A program made the position numbers and the translations under genes. Below, in pieces: positions 1 through 5,062 of a DNA stretch of 5,062 bases. The DNA comes from Dehalococcoidia bacterium. GTDB lineage: Bacteria; Chloroflexota; Dehalococcoidia; SZUA-161. The notes below the pieces were generated by a model. It saw only the letters and a program-made list of their open reading frames with translations. It was not told where the DNA came from and ran no database searches. Where the stretch lies: NCBI GenBank assembly GCA_020344295.1, contig CP070819.1, positions 558,303 through 563,364 of the forward strand. The letters are read 5' to 3'. How positions within the stretch are numbered: position 1 is the stretch's first letter; each line of letters opens with the position of its first letter.

Positions 1-19
1 CATAGCGGCTGTCGATCAT
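1..19 (-). CDS. Start of an unidentified gene running off the left edge (partial)
   Basis: An ATG on the minus strand at 17-19 opens a frame reading M-I-D-S-R-Y before the window ends. It is preceded by the purine run GGAGAG (complement of 26-31) with a 6-base spacer, an almost ideal Shine-Dalgarno arrangement, and that is the main reason for calling it. A competing ATG at 30-32 on the same strand hits a stop after five codons, so the 17-19 start is the better one. Six residues are too few to assign a family. The gene would be divergent from the P-loop kinase gene at 209. Confidence 0.4.
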
Positions 20-113
20 AGGATACTCTCCATAGGCTGCATCCCTTTCACGGGCAATAGCCTATAGCATTGCGCAGATTAAGGCAAGACGATAGATAAC
101 TATGCCCCATCCG

Positions 114-142
114 TTGTCACTCAGCACAATAGAGGTTAATAT
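114..142 (+). promoter_or_regulatory. Candidate sigma70-type promoter for the UPF0200 gene
   Basis: TTGTCA at 114-119 matches the -35 consensus in five of six positions. A 17-base spacer separates it from TAATAT at 137-142, which matches the -10 consensus in four of six. Transcription would start near 149, giving a leader of about 60 bases before the GTG at 209. This is motif matching only. Confidence 0.4.
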
Positions 143-208
143 ATGAAGTCAAAGAAATGGCATTTATCGGTTTATTGCTGATATGCTAGTGGTTAATCGG
201 GATTTATT

Positions 209-781
209 GTGCAGCAGAATAGTACAGTCAACAACCCGCTTCTGGCGATTGTCGGCATGACCGGCTCCGGCAAGTCATCCATAGCGCACCACCTCGAGCG
301 TAAGGGATGGCATATCATTCGTTTCGGCGGCATAACGATGCGCGAACTGGAGTCCCGTGGCCTCCCAGTCAACGAAACCAACGAAAGGTCTGTCCGGGAG
401 GAACTGAGGGAAACACACGGAATGGACGCCTTCGCCAGGCTATCATTAGCGGAGATTGAGGAGAGCCTTTCGAAAAGGCCTACCGTAATCGACGGCCTGT
501 ACTCCTGGTCTGAGTACAAGTTCCTCCGACAGCATTTAGGTAATAAGCTGAAGCTGGTCGCGATATACACCACCCGCTCGGTGCGCTATGCACGCCTGTC
601 GCAAAGACAGGAGCGCCCCCTCACATTCGAGGAAGCCGAGCAGCGTGATTTCGCGGAGATCGAGAATGTCGAAAAGGCGGGGCCGATCGCGATCGCGGAC
701 TACACGATAATTAACAACGGCACCGAAGAGGAGTTGCTCGCAGCAGTGGACGCTCTGCTGTCCGATCTCATCCCCGATTGA
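209..781 (+). CDS. UPF0200-family P-loop kinase-like ATPase (dephospho-CoA kinase-like)
   Basis: A 190-residue cytoplasmic protein of the P-loop kinase fold. The Walker A motif GMTGSGKS is at residues 16-23. Further signatures recall the UPF0200 family: REL-x-SRGLP near 45-53, ELRE-x-HGMDAFAR at about 65-77, VIDGLYSWSEYKFLR at 93-107 (the Walker B-like strand), an arginine-rich lid around 123-137, and RDFAEIE followed by IADYTIINNG near 146-171. Length and motif order are normal for the family, so it looks intact. The family resembles dephospho-CoA and nucleotide kinases, but to my knowledge its substrate is not established. The start is GTG at 209: an in-frame stop lies at 194-196 and no other usual start lies between. 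The ribosome site is weak (CGGGA, 198-202, spacer 6). Its 3' end faces amrS with only 10 bases between the stop codons. UPF0200 is commonest in archaea, so its presence beside bacterial signals is notable. Confidence 0.85.
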   Translation: MQQNSTVNNPLLAIVGMTGSGKSSIAHHLERKGWHIIRFGGITMRELESRGLPVNETNERSVREELRETHGMDAFARLSLAEIEESLSKRPTVIDGLYSWSEYKFLRQHLGNKLKLVAIYTTRSVRYARLSQRQERPLTFEEAEQRDFAEIENVEKAGPIAIADYTIINNGTEEELLAAVDALLSDLIPD

Positions 782-791
782 ATCCTATAGC

Positions 792-1805
792 TCACTTCGG
801 CCAGAAGCCCTTTATCTCCGTGTTACAAGAGGGGCAGCGCCCGTCCTTCAAATCGGACTTCTCGACTCCCATATAAGCCCTTTTTACCACCATTCTCTGG
901 CAATCAGGGCAAACAGTATCGGAACCCTCGAAAACGTTACCCAGGTAAACATGGTGAAGTCCCGCCCGCAATCCTATTTCCCGGGCCATATGCAATGTCT
1001 CCACCGGCGTAGCATCACGATCGCCGAACTTATAGTCGGGACGGAACCTGCTGATATGCCAAGGGATATCCTTATCCAGCCCGGCAATGAACTCCGCGAT
1101 CTGCCCCAGTTCCTCCTCGGAATCGTTTTCTCCCGGGATCACCAGCGTTGTTACCTCCACCCAGATGCCGAGCTGCTTTATATACTCGATCGAGTCCAGA
1201 ACTGGCTGCAGGCGCGCTTTACAGTTGAACTTGTAGTATTCATTATTGAAGCTCTTGAGATCGACATTGGCCGCATCCAGATAGGGCTGAATAGCATCCA
1301 GGGCCTGCCTGGTCGTGAATCCGTTGGTCACAAAGACGTTGTATATACCGGCCTTTCTGGCCAGCACAGCGCAATCGTAAGCATATTCAAAGAAAACGGT
1401 CGGCTCGGTGTAGGTGTAAGAGATACTCAAACACCCGTGTTTTTTGGCCTCGCTGACAACCTGGTCAGGCATTAACTCACGCCCCGCAAGGATGGCCCCA
1501 TTCTCCCTCGAAACCTGCGAGATCTGCCAGTTCTGGCAGAATCCGCATTTGAAATTGCAGCCTATTGTGGCTATGGAAAAGGAGGTTGAACCGGGGAGAA
1601 AATGGTAGAGCGGCTTCTTCTCGATCGGATCTATATTAGCCGCTATCGACCGGGCATAGACAAGCGTGTAGAGCGTCCCTTCAATATTCTGTCTGACACC
1701 GCAGACGCCCAACCTTGAATCCGCTATCTTACACTCGTGGGCACAGAGATAGCAGTGAACCCGGGAGTTATCCAGCTTCTCGTAGAGCATTGCCTCTTTT
1801 CTCAT
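792..1805 (-). CDS. amrS: AmmeMemoRadiSam system radical SAM enzyme
   Basis: A 337-residue radical SAM protein, complete. The CX3CX2C cluster motif is at C83, C87 and C90 within IGCNFKCGFCQNWQIS, which should bind the SAM-cleaving [4Fe-4S] cluster. An N-terminal cysteine set (C18, C21, C25, C35; CYLCAHEC and LGVCGVR) and the segment NIDPIEKKPLYHFLPG (57-72) are typical of AmrS, the PflA-related (COG1180) enzyme of AmmeMemoRadiSam systems. A C-terminal CPDC/CPSC pair (C299, C302, C324, C327) looks like a metal-binding ribbon. The substrate is not established as far as I know. The first ATG (1803-1805) has AGGA (complement of 1814-1817) with an 8-base spacer; the second ATG at codon 6 is too far from it. 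It follows the phosphoribosyltransferase by 34 bases, probably on one mRNA. No AMMECR1-like or Memo-like partner gene is in the window. Older annotations may call it pyruvate formate-lyase activating enzyme. Confidence 0.92.
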   Translation of the reverse strand: MRKEAMLYEKLDNSRVHCYLCAHECKIADSRLGVCGVRQNIEGTLYTLVYARSIAANIDPIEKKPLYHFLPGSTSFSIATIGCNFKCGFCQNWQISQVSRENGAILAGRELMPDQVVSEAKKHGCLSISYTYTEPTVFFEYAYDCAVLARKAGIYNVFVTNGFTTRQALDAIQPYLDAANVDLKSFNNEYYKFNCKARLQPVLDSIEYIKQLGIWVEVTTLVIPGENDSEEELGQIAEFIAGLDKDIPWHISRFRPDYKFGDRDATPVETLHMAREIGLRAGLHHVYLGNVFEGSDTVCPDCQRMVVKRAYMGVEKSDLKDGRCPSCNTEIKGFWPK

Positions 1806-1839
1806 TGCAAGTGTCCTGACGATCTACTCAAGCTTTTAC

Positions 1840-2517
1840 TCATTTACTTCGAGTACGCTGCTTCCGCCATCCGTCGAGGCGACGGATCACCTCTTCATCG
1901 CTCAGATCATACCAGTTGCGATAGAAGCTGGCCACAGCGAAATGATATACACGTGCTGTTACAAGGCATACTAACTCATACACATGCGGTCTGACAAGGT
2001 CGCAGGCTGTCTCCGAAGCCACTGGCACAGCTACAACAATCCTGGCCTGTTCACGACGTTGCACTGATTTGATAGCAGCGATCATCGTGTATCCTGATGC
2101 CAGGCCATCGTCACAGATGATAGCAGTCTTCCCCTGCACCAGAGGCGGATCCAGCTTCCCGCGAAAGAGAGAGCTACGCCTGGCGATCTCGTTTCGCACC
2201 TGCTCGCTCTGTCGCTTTATCTGCTCTTCGTCCAGCCCCAATCGTTCGACTAAAGGTTCGTTGAGAATTATGGCACCGTCTTCAGCGACTGCCCCGTAAC
2301 CGGCCTCAGGATTAGAGGGAATGGTGATCTTACGTGGAACAACGATGTCGAGGTCTGCGCCCAGCTTTGACGCCAGTTGAATTCCTATGGGCACGCCCCC
2401 ACAGGGAATGGCGAACACCACGACATCATCACCGATATACTTATCCAGCATCCCCGCAAGCCGTTTACCAGCGTCAGTCCGATCCCAGAAGAGCGGCTGG
2501 CTCTCACGGACTTTCAT
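1840..2517 (-). CDS. Phosphoribosyltransferase family protein (COG1926-like)
   Basis: A 225-residue soluble type I phosphoribosyltransferase fold. FWDRTDAGKRLA at residues 10-21 is the usual N-terminal signature of the COG1926 group. AIPCGGVPIG at 36-45 corresponds to the family's early GGVP turn; IVVPRKI with NPEAGYGAVAEDG (58-81) forms the hood region. The PRPP-binding loop is at 131-144, TAIICDDGLASGYT, with the expected paired acids D136-D137. A predicted substrate (a nucleobase or another PRPP acceptor) cannot be read from the sequence. The hydrophobic-to-cysteine changes at C39 and C135, next to the active site, are unusual to my eye. The ATG at 2515-2517 has a strong AGGAG (complement of 2525-2529) with a 7-base spacer. 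It is the first gene of a probable operon with amrS, 34 bases downstream. The unit is divergent from the DOMON operon across a 378-base gap. Confidence 0.87.
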   Translation of the reverse strand: MKVRESQPLFWDRTDAGKRLAGMLDKYIGDDVVVFAIPCGGVPIGIQLASKLGADLDIVVPRKITIPSNPEAGYGAVAEDGAIILNEPLVERLGLDEEQIKRQSEQVRNEIARRSSLFRGKLDPPLVQGKTAIICDDGLASGYTMIAAIKSVQRREQARIVVAVPVASETACDLVRPHVYELVCLVTARVYHFAVASFYRNWYDLSDEEVIRRLDGWRKQRTRSK

Positions 2518-2895
2518 TCAACATCTCCTGAAGATTATGATCTCTCTAAGGCAAATTGCTATCCTCGAAGCTCCCGCAAAGGGGCGCTACGTCACCGGGA
2601 GGTAGTATCAAGATAAGTCCTCGGAGATGGAAAAGTTATATAATCCCGGGCGAAAAGATTGAAAAGCTATAACATTTTACTTGGTGGGTGCTTCATATGC
2701 GTCCTAGCTTCAATAAGAATCGGGAGAACAAGCCAGAATAGTTCTTGCGGCTCGCGTCTATCGAATTTGTGATAACTTCTTAACCTTTTCCTCGTTCATT
2801 TTATGACTTCTTCATCTCCTGTTATTTACTATCTATTACATCACCGATGTTTGAAACGAATTATTTAACATACTTTATTTAGAAAAAGGGGGGCT
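2518..2895. other. 378-base non-coding region between divergent operons
   Basis: No convincing gene lies here. The half near the phosphoribosyltransferase (about 2518-2660) is of mixed composition, with an inverted repeat CTCCCG (2571-2576) / CGGGAG (2596-2601) and the self-complementary box TTATATAA at 2637-2644 (7-8 bases). The other half is AT-rich and, from about 2774 to 2846, very pyrimidine-rich on the plus strand with only three or so G residues. A candidate promoter for the DOMON gene sits at its right end. A minus-strand promoter should also exist; a weak candidate is TTTTCA, 17 bases, TATATA on the complement of about 2633-2663. A 14-codon reading frame at 2697-2741 is not called. 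Confidence 0.6.
2851..2879 (+). promoter_or_regulatory. Candidate sigma70-type promoter for the DOMON operon
   Basis: TTGAAA at 2851-2856 (five of six to the -35 consensus), a 17-base spacer, then TTTATT at 2874-2879 (four of six to the -10). The start would fall near 2886, leaving a leader of only about 10 bases that still includes the G-run ribosome site at 2888-2893. The very short leader is a reason for caution. Confidence 0.35.
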
Positions 2896-3519
2896 ATGAA
2901 AACCAGCATTAGTCAGGTGAGGTATCATTTATTTATTATTGTGCTTGTCGGGTTGCTCGTTATGGCAGTTGTTTTCAGCATATCCTGCGGTGAGGAAGAA
3001 CAATCGACACCATCAACCCCGGCCCCGAGTGTACCAGTGACTGAGGAATGGGTAGCCGACGGTACTATCAGCGTCGGAGAATACAGCAACTCCCAGATAC
3101 ACGGCAATTACGAAATACATTGGAAAAGCGACGAGGAGTATATTTACGCGGGCATGAAAGCGAGAACAGGTGGCTACGTGTCTGTGGGTTTCCAGCCGGG
3201 GAGCAGGATGAAAAATGCCGACATGGTTTTCGGCTTTATCGCCGACGGAGAAGTCACCATATATGACATGTACAGCACCGGCGATTTCGGGCCTCACCCC
3301 CCAGACACCGACCTTGGAGGAACATTCGATATCGCGGAGTTCGGTGGCAAGGAGGAAGGTAGCTTCACCATTATCGAGTTCAAGAGAGAGCTCGCAACCG
3401 GCGACCAGTATGACAACCCGCTTTTAAGCGGCGTAAACAAGATAATCTGGTCCTACGGATCGTCGGACAGCCTGACACGTCAGCATTCAAACAGGGGATA
3501 TGGGGAGATCGAGCTTTAG
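2896..3519 (+). CDS. Exported DOMON-domain protein, probable lipoprotein and heme binder
   Basis: A 207-residue extracytoplasmic protein. Residues 12-30 form a hydrophobic export segment ending SISC, with C31 as the likely lipidated cysteine. The lipobox is imperfect, since position -3 is Ser rather than Leu, so a signal anchor is the alternative. Residues 32-51 are a Ser/Thr/Pro/Glu-rich linker. Residues 52-207 read as one DOMON domain: DGTISVGEY (55-63), the strand pair around YIYAGMKA (82-89), GGYVSVGFQPGSRMKNADMVFGF (92-114) and a closing RQHSNRGYGEIEL (195-207). In heme-binding DOMON domains a Met after the GF strand and a late His ligate heme b; M105 and H197 sit in the matching places. 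Redox function is therefore inferred, not shown. The ATG at 2896 follows a strong purine run with six G (2888-2893). It is followed after 8 bases by a small membrane protein gene, clearly in one operon. The best alternative is a carbohydrate-binding DOMON/CBM9-like domain without heme. Confidence 0.78.
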   Translation: MKTSISQVRYHLFIIVLVGLLVMAVVFSISCGEEEQSTPSTPAPSVPVTEEWVADGTISVGEYSNSQIHGNYEIHWKSDEEYIYAGMKARTGGYVSVGFQPGSRMKNADMVFGFIADGEVTIYDMYSTGDFGPHPPDTDLGGTFDIAEFGGKEEGSFTIIEFKRELATGDQYDNPLLSGVNKIIWSYGSSDSLTRQHSNRGYGEIEL

Positions 3520-3523
3520 GGGG
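3519..3523 (+). promoter_or_regulatory. Ribosome binding site overlapping the preceding stop codon
   Basis: The run GGGGG begins in the last base of the TAG stop (3517-3519) of the DOMON gene and lies 4 bases before the ATG at 3528. This fixes the start of the small membrane protein gene and suggests that its translation is coupled to that of the DOMON gene. Confidence 0.6.
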
Positions 3524-3527
3524 TCTT

Positions 3528-3779
3528 ATGGACGAGTTCTTCCACTCGATTGAAGCGGCGAGAACAATATATGTACTCGGGATCATAAACCTGGTTGCAG
3601 GTACACTGATTTTCTTTACCTGCCGCTGTCTGCCCGGTTCAAAGATCGCCGGCAGGTTGACGAACCACAGCCTGTACAAACGCCTGTTTCGATATCACTG
3701 CCATATCTGGAAGGTATTCATACCCTCGGTTGGAGTGCACGCGTTGTTCGCAATTATGCTATACGGCTGGCCGGGCTGA
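3528..3779 (+). CDS. Small two-helix membrane protein with clustered histidines
   Basis: An 83-residue protein of no family I recognise with certainty. Two membrane segments are visible, about residues 13-31 (ending in the pair C32 and C34) and about 60-80, joined by a basic stretch at 38-56 (K39, R43, K51, R52, R55). By the positive-inside rule both ends should face outward and the loop the cytoplasm. Histidines are H6, H47, H57, H59 and H71. H57/H59 at the mouth of helix 2 and H71 inside it, as in RYHCHIWK...GVHALF, recall the paired-histidine helices of b-type cytochromes and ferric-reductase-like membrane domains. The protein is far too short to be one of those by itself, though it could act as an oligomer. 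It is the second gene of the DOMON operon, with an 8-base gap, and is followed by a terminator, so the two products very probably work together. A heme or electron-transfer role is inference. Confidence 0.72.
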   Translation: MDEFFHSIEAARTIYVLGIINLVAGTLIFFTCRCLPGSKIAGRLTNHSLYKRLFRYHCHIWKVFIPSVGVHALFAIMLYGWPG

Positions 3780-3844
3780 ACGATCGATTCCTAGCGGTAA
3801 CAAAGGTGCGATATGAAGGTTAATCCAGTTCATTGGTTAAAGTT

Positions 3845-3878
3845 AAGGCCCACACGTGTGAATGTGCGGGCCTTTTTT
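3845..3878 (+). terminator. Rho-independent terminator of the DOMON operon
   Basis: The left arm 3845-3855 (AAGGCCCACAC) pairs with the right arm 3864-3874 (GTGCGGGCCTT), with a single A-C mismatch and an 8-base loop at 3856-3863. It runs directly into six T residues (3873-3878). It lies 65 bases beyond the small membrane protein gene. Read on the other strand, the hairpin is followed by a weak T-rich tract (TTAACTTT), so it may also slow transcripts from the converging protease gene. Confidence 0.9.
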
Positions 3879-3934
3879 CTATACGCAGCTACAGAGCTGT
3901 CCAATACCGGAACCGAGAAAAGAACGATATTATA

Positions 3935-5062
3935 CTAATCAGCAGGTGTTTCTTTTGGCTTTTTCCGCTTGAACAGAAAGATAGCCACGCCGATCAACAG
4001 CAAAGCTCCAGATATGCCGCCGATTATGGGGGCAACAGCTGTCCCACCTGCACCACCCCCCACAGTTAGATAGTCTTTGGTACCGTCGTTATCCAGGTCA
4101 AGGCTCTGACATTCCTCACATTCCCAGCCGTTTTCGATGCAGTAGTCCTGTAATGTATCCTTCAAGTCTACTTCGATCATAATCTCCTGCTCTTCCACGT
4201 CCTCTATGTTGAATGTCCTCAGATTATCATGGAACGGAATAATGACGGGAAAAGTGACATCGTCCAGGTAGACCACCTCCTCGCTCAGACCGATTCTGGG
4301 ATCCCAGATACCGAACTGCTCGAGGAGCTCACCGGCAGAAGAATATATTCCGGCGCTGAATATCTCATGCTGCATTCCTATATCCGGGTGTCCGTCCACG
4401 ACCTGTGAGCTGAGATGTGTTATTGTGTCGTTCACTATCCTGAACTCCATCAGGACTCCCTTTGTTTTCGAAGGAGACCAGTTGTTTAAAACGTAGTTTA
4501 CACGCTGGCAATCGGCCTCGTAGAAAGAGGGCGTACCACTACAGGAGCAGGTCATAATGTCATCATTTGGAGTATCCGGATCGTAACGCCAGAAATTCTT
4601 CTGGCAGTCTGGAGATTGGGGGGTAGTGGGATTGTCCCATCGGATCTGCCTGCAGGTGCCCTGTGTCCATCCGGCTTTATTGACTGCATTCTGACAGTTT
4701 GTCAAAGAGCTCCAGACGTTAGAATTCGGATCGTTCTGCTTGTAAAGCGTGTTGCCGCAGTACTCATCGACCAGACCAAACACTGCATGGCCAGATTCGT
4801 GAATGACGATATCCCATATCCAGTTGGTGGAGCTGGGATTAAAGGCTGCCGCCCATGTACTTGTCGGGCCAAGCTGGTTGGCGCAGCCGCAGATTCCCTG
4901 GTTCGATGAATCGGAAATCAGCCCTGCTGAGTCGGCGAAATAGGCTTCTTTCCAGAAGTTAGTCGGTACATTTGTTTTACAGCATTTAGGCTCCGTCCCG
5001 AAGCCGCCTACATAACGATAGAAATTAAGTTTGTCTTTGTAGCCGGCAGCAATGGGATCTAC
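3935..5062 (-). CDS. Membrane-anchored secreted zinc metalloprotease, M64-like (5' end missing)
   Basis: The frame is open from the right edge to the TAG at 3935-3937: 375 residues, with the N-terminus and any signal peptide outside the window. Numbering from the first visible codon, HESGHAVFGLVDEY at 88-101 is a zinc-protease HExxH motif with E89 as catalytic base. The trailing GL-x-DEY recalls peptidase family M64 (IgA-peptidase-like). Residues 102-205 are cysteine-rich, which fits a disulfide-bonded exported protein. About 210-310 looks like a beta-rich accessory domain (GIWDPRIG, VIIPFHDNLRTF). DLDNDGTKD at 322-330 is a DxDxDGxxD calcium loop. After a glycine-rich linker (about 334-341), residues 343-364 form a membrane helix followed by the stop-transfer KRKK (365-368), so the catalytic domain is outside the cell. 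A GTG at 4781-4783 (V94) could be mistaken for the start but lies inside the active-site motif. It converges on the DOMON operon terminator. The M64 assignment is less certain than the metalloprotease call. Confidence 0.83.
   Translation of the reverse strand, partial: VDPIAAGYKDKLNFYRYVGGFGTEPKCCKTNVPTNFWKEAYFADSAGLISDSSNQGICGCANQLGPTSTWAAAFNPSSTNWIWDIVIHESGHAVFGLVDEYCGNTLYKQNDPNSNVWSSLTNCQNAVNKAGWTQGTCRQIRWDNPTTPQSPDCQKNFWRYDPDTPNDDIMTCSCSGTPSFYEADCQRVNYVLNNWSPSKTKGVLMEFRIVNDTITHLSSQVVDGHPDIGMQHEIFSAGIYSSAGELLEQFGIWDPRIGLSEEVVYLDDVTFPVIIPFHDNLRTFNIEDVEEQEIMIEVDLKDTLQDYCIENGWECEECQSLDLDNDGTKDYLTVGGGAGGTAVAPIIGGISGALLLIGVAIFLFKRKKPKETPAD

Noticed and set aside
951..1475. 174-codon open frame on the plus strand inside amrS
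   Set aside because: It lies wholly antisense to a well-supported radical SAM gene, resembles no family I know and has no convincing ribosome site; it is a shadow of the amrS codons.
2639..2644. Perfect TATAAT on the plus strand
   Set aside because: No -35-like hexamer stands 16-18 bases upstream and no gene starts within about 250 bases downstream on that strand; the box is part of the symmetric TTATATAA.
2697..2741. 14-codon frame (M-R-P-S-F-N-K...) in the large intergenic region
   Set aside because: Very short, with only a loose G-rich stretch before it, no clear promoter and no recognisable product.
2518..2895. Possible RNA gene or riboswitch in the large intergenic region
   Set aside because: I see no tRNA cloverleaf, no long GC-rich stems and no recognisable riboswitch core; only one short inverted repeat.
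3013..3297. Minus-strand frame inside the DOMON gene
   Set aside because: Antisense shadow of a gene with a signal segment, domain motifs and a strong ribosome site.
3813..3938. Short plus-strand frame starting at ATG 3813 (M-K-V-N-P...)
   Set aside because: It reads straight through the terminator hairpin and into the end of the protease gene, and resembles nothing known.
4616..4909. Plus-strand frame opposite the protease
   Set aside because: Antisense to the HExxH region of the protease; no ribosome site or family signal supports it.

Overview
This looks like a fragment of a bacterial chromosome with compact genes and ordinary bacterial signals: purine-rich Shine-Dalgarno sites, one strong intrinsic terminator, sigma70-like promoter candidates and a lipoprotein-like leader. 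My best guess for the host is an anaerobic or sediment bacterium of the Chloroflexota (Dehalococcoidia-like). The guess rests on the gene mix: a UPF0200-type nucleotide kinase (mostly an archaeal family), an AmmeMemoRadiSam-type radical SAM enzyme, a COG1926-type phosphoribosyltransferase and a short-leader DOMON lipoprotein. It is inference; there is no rRNA or marker gene to settle it.

Layout, left to right. At the left edge a minus-strand gene probably begins (six codons visible, good ribosome binding site). After about 190 bases with a plausible plus-strand promoter comes a UPF0200/dephospho-CoA-kinase-like P-loop protein (209-781, +). It converges, with a gap of 10 bases, on a two-gene minus-strand unit: a phosphoribosyltransferase (1840-2517) followed 34 bases later by the radical SAM enzyme AmrS (792-1805). 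A 378-base non-coding region separates this unit from a divergent plus-strand pair: a DOMON-domain, probably heme-binding, exported protein (2896-3519) and an 83-residue histidine-bearing membrane protein (3528-3779). The pair ends at a clear rho-independent terminator (3845-3878). The right end holds the C-terminal 375 residues of a secreted or membrane-anchored zinc metalloprotease on the minus strand (3935 to beyond 5062). Its HExxH motif lies upstream of the first start codon a simple ORF call would choose.

How the genes may work together. The DOMON protein and the small membrane protein are almost certainly co-translated: their gap is 8 bases and the ribosome site overlaps the stop codon. 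They could form a small extracytoplasmic heme electron-transfer unit, similar in principle to DOMON/cytochrome b561 pairings but much smaller; this is the most interesting lead in the window. The phosphoribosyltransferase and AmrS probably share an mRNA, but no AmmeMemoRadiSam partner (AMMECR1 or Memo) is visible. The protease looks like an independent surface protein. I see no mobile elements, CRISPR arrays, tRNA or rRNA.
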